This document shows positions 1 to 9,057 of a DNA stretch of 64,000 nucleotides, piece by piece. Under the pieces are notes generated by a model. The model was not told the DNA's origin and made no database searches. It was given only the letters and a program-made list of their open reading frames with translations. Positions within the stretch are counted from its first letter, which is position 1; each line of letters starts with the position of its first letter. This stretch comes from Nitrospira sp. MA-1 (lineage in GTDB: Bacteria > Nitrospirota > Nitrospiria > Nitrospirales > UBA8639): assembly GCA_032139905.1 (NCBI GenBank), contig JAQJDB010000005.1, positions 603,001-667,000 of the forward strand, in the 5' to 3' direction. The position numbers and the translations under genes are program-made.

Positions 1-118
1 TAAAGAAAGGAACATGGGAAAGCCGGCTATCGCCGGGGTGCTATTCGAACCGGAAAGTTTGGATCGGGATCCCTGGAGTTTGGACCGGTTGCGGCCAATT
101 TATGCTACGATCCCCAGG

Positions 119-805
119 ATGAGACCGTTCACACTTCTTCAGAAGACTATTACGGACTGCACGATCTGTGAACGGCTGACGACCTACCGTCAGGCTATTG
201 CCAAGGAAAAGGTCAAACGGTTTCGGGATTGGAATTACTGGGGTCGGCCCATTACCGGGTTCGGGGATCCCAAGGCTCAGGTCTTCGTTGTGGGCTTGGC
301 TCCCGCAGCTCATGGAGGGAATCGAACGGGACGCGTGTTTACCGGTGATCGAAGCGGAGACTGGTTGTATGAAGCACTGCATGTGTTCGGGTTTGCCAAT
401 CAGCCGGATTCGATCCATCGAGACGATGGGCTCACGCTCACCAATTGTTTTGTCGCGGCGGTGGTACGTTGTGCCCCCCCTGCCAACAAACCCACAAAAG
501 CGGAATTCGCCGCCTGCCGTCCCTATTTGCAGGAAGAATTACGGTTGTTGGGGCGGGTCAAGGTTATCGTGGCCCTTGGGAAGATTGCCTTTGATGAATA
601 CTTGCGGACCTGCCAGGCAATGGGTTTGCACGTACCATCTCCTCGACCAAAATTCAGCCATGGGGCTCAATATGCCTTACCTTGGGGAGTGACCTTGGTC
701 GGGTCTTATCATCCCAGTCAGCAAAATACCTTTACGGGCACACTCACCCGCCCGATGTTTCACGGGATATTTAGCACCGTCCGCAAGCTGATCTCACCCT
801 CCTGA
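119..805 (+). CDS. uracil-DNA glycosylase, family 5 (UdgB)-like
   Basis: Base-excision repair enzyme that removes uracil and related deaminated bases from DNA in the cytoplasm. Motif I reads GLAPAAHGGNRTGR followed by VFTGDRSGDWL, typical of the family-5 iron-sulfur uracil glycosylases, and motif II is SYHPSQQNTFTG. Four cysteines fit the [4Fe-4S] pattern: CTIC near the N-terminus and a C-x15-C pair (RCAPP...ACRPY). The frame is open from base 14, but homologues begin close to the CTIC motif, so I place the start at the ATG at 119. No strong ribosome-binding site precedes either start. It stands alone, and the next gene is convergent. The family is fairly sure; the assignment to family 5 rather than family 4 rests on motif I. 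Confidence 0.85.
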   Translation: MRPFTLLQKTITDCTICERLTTYRQAIAKEKVKRFRDWNYWGRPITGFGDPKAQVFVVGLAPAAHGGNRTGRVFTGDRSGDWLYEALHVFGFANQPDSIHRDDGLTLTNCFVAAVVRCAPPANKPTKAEFAACRPYLQEELRLLGRVKVIVALGKIAFDEYLRTCQAMGLHVPSPRPKFSHGAQYALPWGVTLVGSYHPSQQNTFTGTLTRPMFHGIFSTVRKLISPS

Positions 806-838
806 GATTCGGATTTTTCCATGGCCATAATGGTCCGA

Positions 839-1492
839 TTAGGCCTTGTTGGAGGGTCTGGCTTCCCAATCCGAGAGAAATTTTTGTAAACCATTATCTG
901 TCAACGGATGTTTGACGAGCTGCTGGAATACGGCATAGGGCATCGTGCAAATATGTCCGCCAGTGAGAGCCGCTTCGACTACATGTTGGGGATGCCGGAC
1001 GCTGGCGACGAGCACCTGTGTGGTGAAATTGTAGTTTTCGTAGATCGTCAGGATTTGTCGAATAAGCTCCATGCCATTTGAACTGACATCGTCCAGCCGG
1101 CCAATAAATGGCGAGACGCACCATGCCCCGGCTTTGGCGGCCAACAAGGCTTGAGTGGGTGAGAAGCACAAGGTGACGTTGACACGGATACCTTCACTGG
1201 ACAATTGTTTCGTGGCCTTGAGCCCTTCCGGGATGAGGGGACATTTCACCACGATATTCTTGTGAAGTTTCGCTAATTCCTTTCCTTCCTTCACCATGGC
1301 CGCGGCTTCCGTGCTGACGACTTCTGCACTGATGGGCCCATCCACAATTCCGCAAATTTCCAGGAGTAGATCCTTGAAATCACGTCCCTCCTTAGACACA
1401 AGCGAAGGGTTTGTGGTGATGCCATCGACCAGGCCATAACTGGCCGCTTCACGAATCTCCTTGACGCTGCCGGTATCGAGATAGAGCTTCAT
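839..1492 (-). CDS. tal: transaldolase (fructose-6-phosphate aldolase-like)
   Basis: Class I aldolase of the small transaldolase/FSA family, 217 residues, the usual length. It transfers a dihydroxyacetone unit in the non-oxidative pentose phosphate pathway. Visible active-site features are Asp6 (YLD), the TTNPS motif at 26-30, the Schiff-base lysine Lys83 in VVKCPL, and SPFIGRLDD at about 127-135. The frame extends upstream to 1576, but MKLYLD is the family's N-terminus and an AGGGGA ribosome-binding site lies just before it, so 1492 is the start. It is convergent with the glycosylase. A second, degenerate paralogue lies at 47201-47794. 6-Phosphogluconolactonase nearby suggests a loose pentose-phosphate neighbourhood. 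Confidence 0.9.
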   Translation of the reverse strand: MKLYLDTGSVKEIREAASYGLVDGITTNPSLVSKEGRDFKDLLLEICGIVDGPISAEVVSTEAAAMVKEGKELAKLHKNIVVKCPLIPEGLKATKQLSSEGIRVNVTLCFSPTQALLAAKAGAWCVSPFIGRLDDVSSNGMELIRQILTIYENYNFTTQVLVASVRHPQHVVEAALTGGHICTMPYAVFQQLVKHPLTDNGLQKFLSDWEARPSNKA

Positions 1493-1828
1493 ATCGAGTC
1501 CCCTTTTTGGTTTGTCCACTGGTGTTGTCTGAGTTGTCTCGTGTCCTATTGTAATCCACACCCCTGGCTTGTACAAATTTCCCTATCCATTATTTAGAAG
1601 GGAAATTCATCTGCGAGCCTGCCTGACAGATGGTCACGGAGGGGGAAGTGCCAGCCTCTAGGAGGGCAGTTACCTATTGTTGACCTACCACGCGGAGAGG
1701 AGGAAGATTGAGTCCTCCTCCAGGATGATGAGTAACATTGTTTGACTGGTAGAGGATCGAAGGCTAGAATTTTCACAGAGTAAACAGTGTGTTCGCGTTT
1801 TCAGTCATTGTTGGGGGAGGAGACGGGT
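1493..1828. other. intergenic region, no gene seen
   Basis: Divergent spacer between the transaldolase gene and the small lipoprotein gene. Both promoters should lie here, but no convincing consensus stands out. The short frames in it have no ribosome-binding site or recognisable product. Confidence 0.5.
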
Positions 1829-2140
1829 GTGATCCACAAATATTTGCTGATAGGCCTGTTGGGATTATTGTGTGCCGGTTGTGGAGGGAATCCGTATTTA
1901 GACGCCTCCCTTGATCCCGCTAAATTTGAAGGAAAAGACAAGGCCTGGTTCGAGGAAAACTGGGGAAAGCCGAGCGGGAAATCCGCTCGATTCTTTGGAG
2001 GAGAAACCTGGGTGTATTCACGTATTTCCGGAGGTGAGTCGCGATTTCCCAATTTTAATTTTGCCCCGAATCTATGTCGTATTAATTTAGATTTTGATAA
2101 AGAAGGCAAGTTGGAAGATTATGATTATACGGATTGCTAA
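1829..2140 (+). CDS. small lipoprotein, possible BamE/SmpA-like fold
   Basis: About 103 residues. The N-terminus VIHKYLLIGLLGLLCAGC is a lipoprotein signal with lipobox LCAGC, so the mature protein should be lipid-anchored in the envelope. The GTG start at 1829 follows a strong GGGGGAGGAG site at 1813-1822; the frame is open from 1787 but without such a site. The mature part (WFEENWGKPSG, GGETWVYSR, LDFDKEGKLEDYDY) resembles small SmpA/BamE-like domains, where a W-G-P turn precedes beta strands. That likeness is from memory and weak. Function unknown. Confidence 0.7.
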   Translation: MIHKYLLIGLLGLLCAGCGGNPYLDASLDPAKFEGKDKAWFEENWGKPSGKSARFFGGETWVYSRISGGESRFPNFNFAPNLCRINLDFDKEGKLEDYDYTDC

Positions 2141-2259
2141 GAACTCTTGTGCCCAATGCACCTGCCAGGATTGAGGAGAGCGTCGCGCTGAATATTCCAT
2201 TGCAAACGGATTTTCTTTCTTTGGGCTGTCTGCCCGCTCTTTGTCCGTAGGAGGCTGAA

Positions 2260-3021
2260 TTGTCGCGGACAATTATCATTACACGAACAATCGACGAGTT
2301 GTTTGTGGCTGCCGCCAGGGAAGTGGTGCAGGTGGTGCTGGACTGTCGGAACGTCGGTCGCGAATGCCGTGTGGCATTGGCGGGTGGGTCCACACCCCGA
2401 GGCTTGTTCAAGCTCTTGACCGGTGCCCCCTACCGGGCTCAGATTTCCTGGGACCACCTTCGTGTTTTCTGGGGAGATGAGCGCACAGTCCCCCCGGATC
2501 ACAAAGAAAGTAATTTCCGCATGGCTAAAGAGGCGTTATTATCTCATGTACCGATTCCCCCTAATCAGGTGTTTCGGATTGAAGGAGAATTTCCGGCCGA
2601 TGAAGCCGCTGCACGATATGAAACCGTCTTGCGGGAACAATTCAACCTGTCATCGGGAGAGGTTCCATCGTTCGATCTGATCCTATTGGGTATGGGGCCT
2701 GATGGGCATACGGCGTCATTATTTCCTGGAACCTCTGCTGTGGCAGAGTCTCAAAAACTGGTGGCGGCTCCATGGGTCGAAAAATTACAAACGCATCGGG
2801 TGACGTTGACCCCACCGGTACTCAATGCGGCAAAGCACGTGGTTTTTCTGGTCAGTGGAGTGGATAAAGCAACGGCGCTACAGGTGGTGTTGGAAGGGCC
2901 GGTAGATCCTGCCCGCTATCCCGCCCAGGTTGTGAATCCTACGGCAGGTCAGTTGGTGTGGTTGATCAATCAGGATGCGGCGGGTCTATTGAAGAGAGAA
3001 ACGATGACGTCACGTGTGTGA
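2260..3021 (+). CDS. pgl: 6-phosphogluconolactonase
   Basis: Hydrolyses 6-phosphogluconolactone to 6-phosphogluconate in the oxidative pentose phosphate pathway, in the cytosol. About 253 residues, normal for the DevB-type family (glucosamine-6-phosphate isomerase superfamily). Hallmarks are ALAGGSTPRGLF near residue 46, FWGDERTVPPDHKESN, and LILLGMGPDGHTASLFPG. The start is TTG at 2260, supported by TAGGAGG at 2248-2254. Zwf and gnd are not in the window. The next gene follows after 15 nt and is probably cotranscribed. Confidence 0.92.
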   Translation: MSRTIIITRTIDELFVAAAREVVQVVLDCRNVGRECRVALAGGSTPRGLFKLLTGAPYRAQISWDHLRVFWGDERTVPPDHKESNFRMAKEALLSHVPIPPNQVFRIEGEFPADEAAARYETVLREQFNLSSGEVPSFDLILLGMGPDGHTASLFPGTSAVAESQKLVAAPWVEKLQTHRVTLTPPVLNAAKHVVFLVSGVDKATALQVVLEGPVDPARYPAQVVNPTAGQLVWLINQDAAGLLKRETMTSRV

Positions 3022-3036
3022 AGAAGGAGAGGTAAA

Positions 3037-3432
3037 ATGAAAATGGTCAAGGCGCCAGAGGCATTTATTCACGCCCTCCATAAAAAACCCATGACGTGTC
3101 CCACGCGGGATTGTTCGGGATCCGTGGCTGTGGAAGAGCGTTCCCGGCCCACTGACCGGGTGAAATCGTTTGGATTGCACTGTGAGCAATGTGATTGGCA
3201 CGACACGATAACGGGCGATGAACAACTGGATCCACCGTGGGATGAAGGGTCCTTGATGGAAATTACCGAGGAGCATCTTCTGCATTTAGAACCGGTTTGT
3301 CCGTATGATCAATCTCCGGTTGATTTTCATTCGCTGCCTAATCCACGTCGTCGGGCTCGCTATCGCATTTCATGTTTTTTCTGTGGACGGCAGGAGGAAT
3401 TGGATTGGCCGCCTGAGGAAGCGAAGCGATAA
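3037..3432 (+). CDS. hypothetical protein with two zinc-ribbon-like Cys sets
   Basis: 131 residues, good ribosome-binding site (GGAGAGG) before the ATG at 3037. Cysteine pairs are visible: CPTRDC and CEQC in the first half, CPYD and CFFC in the second, so two treble-clef or zinc-ribbon units in tandem are plausible. No catalytic motif or membrane segment is seen. It follows pgl by 15 nt. I do not recognise the family. A metal-binding structural or nucleic-acid-binding role would be inference. Confidence 0.6.
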   Translation: MKMVKAPEAFIHALHKKPMTCPTRDCSGSVAVEERSRPTDRVKSFGLHCEQCDWHDTITGDEQLDPPWDEGSLMEITEEHLLHLEPVCPYDQSPVDFHSLPNPRRRARYRISCFFCGRQEELDWPPEEAKR

Positions 3433-3532
3433 TCCTTGAAAGTGTGCCGGGGCCTGAGATTTCCCCTCAGCGTCCATGCGTGTTATTCCTCATACCCTGT
3501 CATTTGTATCAGACTCATCTTTGGTCAAACTC

Positions 3533-4288
3533 ATGAAAAAAATAAAAAAAAAGAAATCGGCTTCTCAAGCCGTGCCGGCTTTTCTTGTGGGGTGGACTCA
3601 TGGAGAGCCGCCTCCGCCAGGCTATATCGCTGCCTGGTTCGATGAAGCATATGGTGGGCCATTGCGCATACGTTTTCTCGCCTCGACCGGGCACCATCAT
3701 TTTGAGGCGGCCCATATCAATTGGATGGCCGAAGTCAATATTGAACCTTCAACTAAAATATTGGAACAGTGGCAGGGTCGCTTACAGTGGGAACAACCCC
3801 GCTTGGCCCTTCTGTTTCATCCGAGCAATACGGCGACTGATCGTCGGGATGTCGTTTTGCATGTGGCGAGAATGGCGAGGGGAGTGACTCTGCTCACCGA
3901 CGGAACAACCTATGATGTGGCGACTGGTGCGTATCTCAATCCCTCGGATTGGCGTGATCGGGATTTGGAGGTCTTTCAAATCACCGATCACATTCAGGTA
4001 GAACATCGTGAATACGTGCAGCGGGCGCGCATGTGGTTCCATACCAGGGGCATGACGAAATTTGGCTTGGAGGAAATCGAGACCTTTCAACCCATGGGCT
4101 TATCGGGTCGAGAGGTGAAGGACACCGTGCTTAGGATTGCGGGCCATTTAATCGAGGAGGGGAAGAACCCAAAGGTTGGGGAACGAATCGTTCTTGAGGG
4201 AAGGGGCCCTCAGGTGGTAGTGGTGCGTCATCGGACCGATCCCGTATATGGAATTCCTCTCGCATTCCGAGAGTTTACCCTCGAATAA
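3533..4288 (+). CDS. hypothetical protein, ~250 aa
   Basis: The frame is open from 3476, but the ATG at 3533 (MKKIKKKKS) is an equally good start; no strong ribosome-binding site decides between them. The start region is very A-rich and encodes a lysine run (KKIKKKK), which makes the N-terminus strongly basic. The rest is soluble and mixed alpha/beta, with TGHHHFEAAHINW and an acidic-aromatic stretch around YVQRARMWFHTRG. I recognise no family. It is codirectional with the pgl group, 100 nt downstream of the zinc-ribbon-like gene. Confidence 0.55.
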   Translation: MKKIKKKKSASQAVPAFLVGWTHGEPPPPGYIAAWFDEAYGGPLRIRFLASTGHHHFEAAHINWMAEVNIEPSTKILEQWQGRLQWEQPRLALLFHPSNTATDRRDVVLHVARMARGVTLLTDGTTYDVATGAYLNPSDWRDRDLEVFQITDHIQVEHREYVQRARMWFHTRGMTKFGLEEIETFQPMGLSGREVKDTVLRIAGHLIEEGKNPKVGERIVLEGRGPQVVVVRHRTDPVYGIPLAFREFTLE

Positions 4289-4327
4289 CAGCAACTTCAG
4301 CACACAGGATTCTGGCATCGAATGCGG

Positions 4328-4870
4328 TTACCGTGGGGGAGAAACGACGGTAATGCGAGTCCGTGCGCCTCCTCCAATCGCTTGATCGCAGGGGCTCAGT
4401 TCCGTATCAATGGCAATATTGGGAATGGATCCCGGCTTGCTCATGAGTTGCCGGGTAAGTGCCTCTCCCGAAGCCACAGGCTGTGGTAGGCGATACAGAT
4501 AGATCATGCCGATATCGTTCGCTTGAAACCAGCTTGCATCTAAGCTTCTCCTGTAAAATTCCAGAATTTTTTCAGGCGGATCAGGGGTGAGGAGCACGGC
4601 TGAAGGAATCGTCTGATAGGCCTGTCCATGAATTTGAGCATTTGCGCTGGGCATGGCACTGGCCAGGACCGCATTCGGATATGAGGGAATCATGAAATAT
4701 TGTGCTGGAGGCGTCCAGTTGTGGAGAAATATTTCCTGCATGGTGGTGAGCCGGCATTGGGGGTTTTTGCTCACGGCGGAAAAGTCAGCCAGGGGGGCAT
4801 AGGAGTCTGCATGGGCGAGCGTCGGTAACACGATCAGAGATATGAGACCCAGCAAAAAAAACTTTTTCAT
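4328..4870 (-). CDS. exported protein of unknown function
   Basis: About 180 residues. MKKFFLLGLISLIVLPTLAHA is a standard Sec signal peptide with a likely cut after AHA, so the protein is periplasmic or secreted. The frame extends upstream to 4912, but the ATG at 4870 has an AGGAG site and the correct signal sequence. Mature region: two cysteines (PQCRL, LSPCDQ) that could form a disulfide and a LTPDPPEKILEFYRRSL segment resembling proteins in which a helix packs on a small sheet. Convergent with the preceding gene. Function unknown. Confidence 0.65.
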   Translation of the reverse strand: MKKFFLLGLISLIVLPTLAHADSYAPLADFSAVSKNPQCRLTTMQEIFLHNWTPPAQYFMIPSYPNAVLASAMPSANAQIHGQAYQTIPSAVLLTPDPPEKILEFYRRSLDASWFQANDIGMIYLYRLPQPVASGEALTRQLMSKPGSIPNIAIDTELSPCDQAIGGGARTRITVVSPPR

Positions 4871-5100
4871 GCCTTGACTCCTTGCATCCTTGGGGGTTGA
4901 GAACATTTGCAAGTTCAGTATACAAAAAGAGAATCATGGAGTAAGCATGATGGGCCGTCAACGGAGAGGGGTTCCATGAATTCGGCGGCTTGAGTGGTGA
5001 GACAGAATGAAATTTCCCAGAACCTGTCAGGGAAGCTATTCAGCCTCATAATACCAAATAGCCCCATGAGGTGAGGCCGAACACTGGTGCTGGTCTTCAG

Positions 5101-6039
5101 TTATGAAAGCTTTGGGGCAGTTGCTGGTTTTTGATTAATCACGTTCATGGCCAACGCAATCATCGAGCCCACATCGGACACGGAAGCGGGGAGCACGAGG
5201 GTGTTACTGGCTTTCGCCAATTCCCCAAACTCTCCGATATATTGTTCCGCAACCCGAAGTTGAACGGCCTCATATCCGCCGGGGAGTTGAATCGCTTCGG
5301 CGACCTTTCGAATACCCTCAGCCGTGGCGGTCGCAATCGCCAAAATGGCCGACGCTTCTCCTTCCGCTTCATTGATTTGTTGCTGCCGCTTTGCTTCTGA
5401 GGCTTTGATGACTTGCTGCTTGTTCCCCTCGGCTTCATTAATGGCCGCATCCCGTTGACCTTCGGATGCCAGTACCACCGCGCGCTTTTCCCGTTCCGCC
5501 CGCATTTGTTTTTCCATGGCGCTGAGGACGTCCTTGGGCGGGTTGATATTACGAATTTCGTATCGAAGAACTTTGGCGCCCCAGGGGGAGGAAGCTTTGT
5601 CTAGTTCGTTCACGACGGAAATATTGATTGTCGTCCGTTCTTCAAAGGTTTTATCCAGGTCAATTTTCCCGATCTCACTACGAAGGGTGGTTTGGGCCAG
5701 TTGAGAAATGGCGAACCGGTAATCCGTAATACCATAGGAAGCCCGTTCGGCATCCAAGACTTTGATATACAAGACCCCGTCAACACCGACCTGCACGTTA
5801 TCTCTGGTTATGCAAATTTGTTCGGGAACATCCAAGGCCATTTCTTTTAAGGTATGTTTGTATCGAACAACATCCAAAAAAGGGATAAGAATGTGAAGTC
5901 CGGCGTTTAATGTTGAGGCATAGCGTCCTAATCGTTCAACGACATATGCGCTCTGTTGTGGGACCACGACAGCCGTTTTTGCCAGAATGATAAACGCGAG
6001 CCCGGCCAAAACCAATGTGACCAACAATTCACCCGACAT
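5101..6039 (-). CDS. qmcA: SPFH/band 7 membrane protein (stomatin/paraslipin type)
   Basis: 312 residues with one N-terminal transmembrane helix, then a band-7 domain (VVPQQSAYVVERLGRY, ARNVQVGVD-like stretch, SQLAQTTLRSEIGKIDLD) and a long Ala/Glu/Gln-rich coiled coil (about 180-250). Stomatin-like proteins form membrane scaffolds and modulate quality-control proteases. AGGAGGGA precedes the ATG. The start overlaps the end of the NfeD gene by 11 nt, the classic NfeD-stomatin operon, so the two products almost certainly act together. Confidence 0.9.
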   Translation of the reverse strand: MSGELLVTLVLAGLAFIILAKTAVVVPQQSAYVVERLGRYASTLNAGLHILIPFLDVVRYKHTLKEMALDVPEQICITRDNVQVGVDGVLYIKVLDAERASYGITDYRFAISQLAQTTLRSEIGKIDLDKTFEERTTINISVVNELDKASSPWGAKVLRYEIRNINPPKDVLSAMEKQMRAEREKRAVVLASEGQRDAAINEAEGNKQQVIKASEAKRQQQINEAEGEASAILAIATATAEGIRKVAEAIQLPGGYEAVQLRVAEQYIGEFGELAKASNTLVLPASVSDVGSMIALAMNVINQKPATAPKLS

Positions 6040-6502
6040 GAGATCCCTCCTGTGCGATCGCGTCCGCCTGGATCCAGAGCGTCAAACCTTCCACTCGAAT
6101 AACTTTGGCCTGCGATCCTTTTCCTAGGGTTGATGTTCCGGCATTGCGGGCCGTCCAGCTTGTTCCATGGAGTTCCACCTTCCCTATTCGTTGAGCCTCA
6201 AGATTTTCCAGAACAGTGGCAACCTCTCCGACCATAGAATCCACGGGAACCCCATCCTTTTCCCTTATGAAACCTGTTCCTTGAAGGGGTTTCCTCATGG
6301 CGAAGAGAGAGAGGATGCCGAAGAGCACGAAACACAACCATTGCAGCCAGGCGGCTTCGGTCAAGGTTAACCAGGTGAGGGCACTCACCATCAAAGCCGC
6401 GACCCCGAAAAACAGAAAATAAAAATTGCCGAGGCCTCCGAGGGTGAGGATTTCCAACCCTATTAATACCAAACCCATTATTGACCAATGCCACCAAAGC
6501 AT
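6029..6502 (-). CDS. NfeD-family membrane protein
   Basis: 157 residues: several hydrophobic segments in the first ~75 residues, then a soluble OB-fold-like NfeD domain (VGEVATVLENL, GKVELHGTSWTARN, VIRVEGLTLWIQ). It is the short, protease-less NfeD type. Members are encoded with stomatin-like proteins and are thought to support their membrane assembly. Upstream on the minus strand is a GAGAGGAG site. First gene of the two-gene operon with the SPFH gene. Confidence 0.85.
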   Translation of the reverse strand: MLWWHWSIMGLVLIGLEILTLGGLGNFYFLFFGVAALMVSALTWLTLTEAAWLQWLCFVLFGILSLFAMRKPLQGTGFIREKDGVPVDSMVGEVATVLENLEAQRIGKVELHGTSWTARNAGTSTLGKGSQAKVIRVEGLTLWIQADAIAQEGSHVG

Positions 6503-6977
6503 CGGGGAAGGACTCCTCTCTGTTGTAAGAATAGCGGCAGAGGGAGACAGGGGGAGCCGAGCTACTGCCGTTTTTCTATTATATCGGGCGTCGTATGGCG
6601 AAAACTAAGACCGAATGAATTTTTTTAGTTGAGATGGGAACACTGCGGTACCGTATTAGGGGAAAGACTAGCACAAATTTCCAGAAAGGTCTTCCTTCCA
6701 GGGAGACAACGCGACATGTGAAATGGGAGGTTGCCGGTGTATCCATGAACATTCAGCATTGCCCTGCACACTCTGTCTTTTGGCCTGAGGAATGTTCGGA
6801 TTGGATTCGATATTTTCAAACAAAACCGGGCACAATGCCCGGGGCCCGTGAATTCCCCGGCACGCCTTTTTTTCCCGTTTGAGAAAACGGAAGTTGTCAG
6901 ATGAAGACAACCAACAAGTACCATTTCCGGCTACACAGGTTTGTGGTGATGTATCGTGCAATGTCGCGGGTCCTGTT
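6503..6977. other. intergenic region with terminator of the amidohydrolase gene
   Basis: Between the NfeD operon start and the 3' end of the amidohydrolase gene, both on the minus strand. The only clear element is the hairpin at 6826-6842. Short frames here lack ribosome-binding sites. Confidence 0.5.
6820..6842 (-). terminator. Rho-independent terminator of the amidohydrolase gene
   Basis: Perfect 7-bp stem CCGGGCA / TGCCCGG with a 3-base loop. Read on the minus strand it is followed by TTTTGTTT, 135 nt beyond the amidohydrolase stop codon. Confidence 0.7.
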
Positions 6978-8276
6978 TCACCCAGTGGGCAGGTCAGGGT
7001 GTTCGACAAAAACAGAGGGTGGAAACTTTTTGCCGGTTTTAGAGTGGCGGAGGGTGCGTTTCAGGACGAAGTCAAACAACAAAGGATTGAAGTCATAGAT
7101 TTCATTGAGGGCGTCCCGTTCTTCAGGTTTGATGTGACCCGAGGACACGAGTGAGCGGGTCCGAATCACGATATTGATTGCAGGCAGGGGATAATCGCTT
7201 CCATTGATGAGTCTGGGGTGAATGGAGGGCTTGGATAAGATCATATCGATGTTGTGATGCCGATTGTATTGGGTCAAGGCCGAAATATCAGCAAAGACTA
7301 AGCCTGTATACTTGGGGTCTTCGAGCATCTGAATGGCCAGATCGATATAGGGCGTGCCGGGAGGACAAAGGGGCTCCTCATTTTTTTCGCATTCCCCCAA
7401 ACTGGCGACATGCGCCATCACGACTTTCACGCCCATATCCAAAGGCCTTTTTAATAACAAGGGATTTCCAAATCGCTGAAATTCCTCTGCTTCCGTGGCA
7501 ACCTCCACACCCGTATGGGAAATCAGAACCATGTCGTGCTCTTTCATGATGCGGTAATACGGAACGAGTTTGTCCTGCATCGTCTCTGACGCCGGGTGCA
7601 TGCCCATGGCATTGGGCAGCCATTTCACAAATCGAACGCCTTGTTGTGCATAGTGACGAAGCGCGGTTGTGGCATCCTCCCGATAAGGATGAATGGAGAT
7701 GATAGGGAAAAAGATTTCGGGGTTCTTCTTGGCGATGGTCATCACATATTCATTAGGCACGTAAAACGTTGATAACTCCCGATGAGGTTGCCCCTGCTCG
7801 TCATGAAAGAAGTCAAACGCCATGATGCCGAACTTTCCCTGTTCAGGCATGAACTGAATGAGGTCTTTCAAGCGCGTAAGGTACTCTGCGTTGGCCTGTT
7901 GTTCGCCGGTTATCCCTGCTGCACTCTTATAGATTTCAAATTGGAAAAAATGAGTTAATCCGCTCCACGGTGATTGCCATTCCTCATTAACGAAAGTTCT
8001 ATTGATGTCCTCATTCATGCCCAGCATATGCACGTGATAATCGCGACGGGCATTACCGTGAATGCCGTCGAATGCCTGTTCGATGAGCGCGCGTGCACTG
8101 GCGCTCATCTCTTTTTCCAAATCCTTGGGTTCATGATCGAAGGCGCCCCCCAAAAGATCGCAGGAAGCACAGAAGACGCTCACAGCACCCGGAGAAGATA
8201 TGTCGGTGCCGTTCTCATATGCTTGTGTGGAACCATATTGAGTGCATCTGGTTCGTGGAGACGTGTTTGATCTCAC
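6978..8276 (-). CDS. amidohydrolase-family (TIM-barrel) metal-dependent hydrolase
   Basis: 432-residue frame. DYHVHML near residue 80 supplies the HxH metal ligands of the amidohydrolase 2 family. Further candidate ligands are SIHPYRED, LISHTGVE (His), VVMAHVASLGE (His) and INGSDYPLP (catalytic Asp) near the C-terminus. The substrate cannot be read; relatives include decarboxylases and lactonases. The frame starts with GTG at 8276, but the first 56 residues are poorly ordered, and an ATG at 8108 (MSASARALIEQ) is an alternative. A degenerate signal-like stretch (GAVSVFCASCDLL) lies between them, so the N-terminus is uncertain. It is followed by a good terminator. Confidence 0.75.
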   Translation of the reverse strand: MRSNTSPRTRCTQYGSTQAYENGTDISSPGAVSVFCASCDLLGGAFDHEPKDLEKEMSASARALIEQAFDGIHGNARRDYHVHMLGMNEDINRTFVNEEWQSPWSGLTHFFQFEIYKSAAGITGEQQANAEYLTRLKDLIQFMPEQGKFGIMAFDFFHDEQGQPHRELSTFYVPNEYVMTIAKKNPEIFFPIISIHPYREDATTALRHYAQQGVRFVKWLPNAMGMHPASETMQDKLVPYYRIMKEHDMVLISHTGVEVATEAEEFQRFGNPLLLKRPLDMGVKVVMAHVASLGECEKNEEPLCPPGTPYIDLAIQMLEDPKYTGLVFADISALTQYNRHHNIDMILSKPSIHPRLINGSDYPLPAINIVIRTRSLVSSGHIKPEERDALNEIYDFNPLLFDFVLKRTLRHSKTGKKFPPSVFVEHPDLPTG

Positions 8277-8629
8277 TGACAGACGATATTGGGTATGGAA
8301 CGAAAGGTTTTAGGAAAGTACACACGTAATTTCTTTAAACAAAGAATGCCCACTCTATGTTGGCTTCCTTTGAGGGAAAAAGGGGGGTGGATGGATTTGC
8401 CTTGTGCATCTTTCGGGAAGGCAGAATGGTAAATAAGCATTTCATTTCAACCCTATCGTAAAAAATGGTTTAAGGAAATATTTTTTCATGCTTTTTGGGG
8501 TATTTCTGAAGGCTTGGTTTACAAACTTTATACCTTGACTAATTTTCAGAATTAACCAAGAATCTTTCCATTCATGCACATGTGAAAAATCAATTTTGAC
8601 TACAGCGATTCTGTGGTGGAAGAAGGTTT
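8277..8629. other. intergenic region, no gene seen
   Basis: AT-rich spacer between the divergent amidohydrolase gene and the DUF5996-like remnant. No ORF, hairpin or promoter could be supported. Confidence 0.5.
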
Positions 8630-8875
8630 ATGACTAATTCGGCAAAATCGGAAACTTGGCCCCCCCCTAATTCTGAACGAGTGGGAGGATACATATGGAA
8701 CCTTGCACATGTGGATGCAGATCGTCGGCAAGGTTCGCTTGACCCAGACCCCCTGGATCGATCGGATACACTTCTTGAATTCCTGCAAACAATGTATGAA
8801 GCCGCAGCCAATTTAGCAAAATGGGATCGCGCCTCTTTGGAACCAAGGATCGATCCCAAAATTACAGGGGCATGA
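8630..8875 (+). pseudogene. decayed DUF5996-family gene (frameshift plus internal deletion)
   Basis: An 81-codon frame is open here with a GAAGAAGG site before the ATG, but it looks like the wreck of a much longer gene. After MTNSAKSETWPP the reading frame slips at a run of eight C (8660-8667). Reading one base later gives LNEWEDTYGTLHMW and MQIVGKVRLTQTPWIDR, which is how DUF5996 proteins begin. The open frame then resumes as SDTLLEFLQTMYEAAANLAKW, which is how they end. Most of the middle of a roughly 300-residue protein is missing, joined near 8757-8765. The family likeness is from memory, but the alternate-frame motif is read directly from the bases. Confidence 0.7.
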
Positions 8876-9057
8876 GAATCCGGTCGGGATAATGCTCGGA
8901 TCTTTGCTGGCTCGGTCCGGTGTTCCCGTCTTCATCTTGGAAAAGCATGGTAATTTCCTGCATGTCTTTCGTCGATAGAAAATAGTTAGTAGTTCCCTCA
9001 ATGGAGGCGAGTGTTTAAACTTCAATTCTGCTGGCGACAGAAAGCAGGGAGGTGCAA

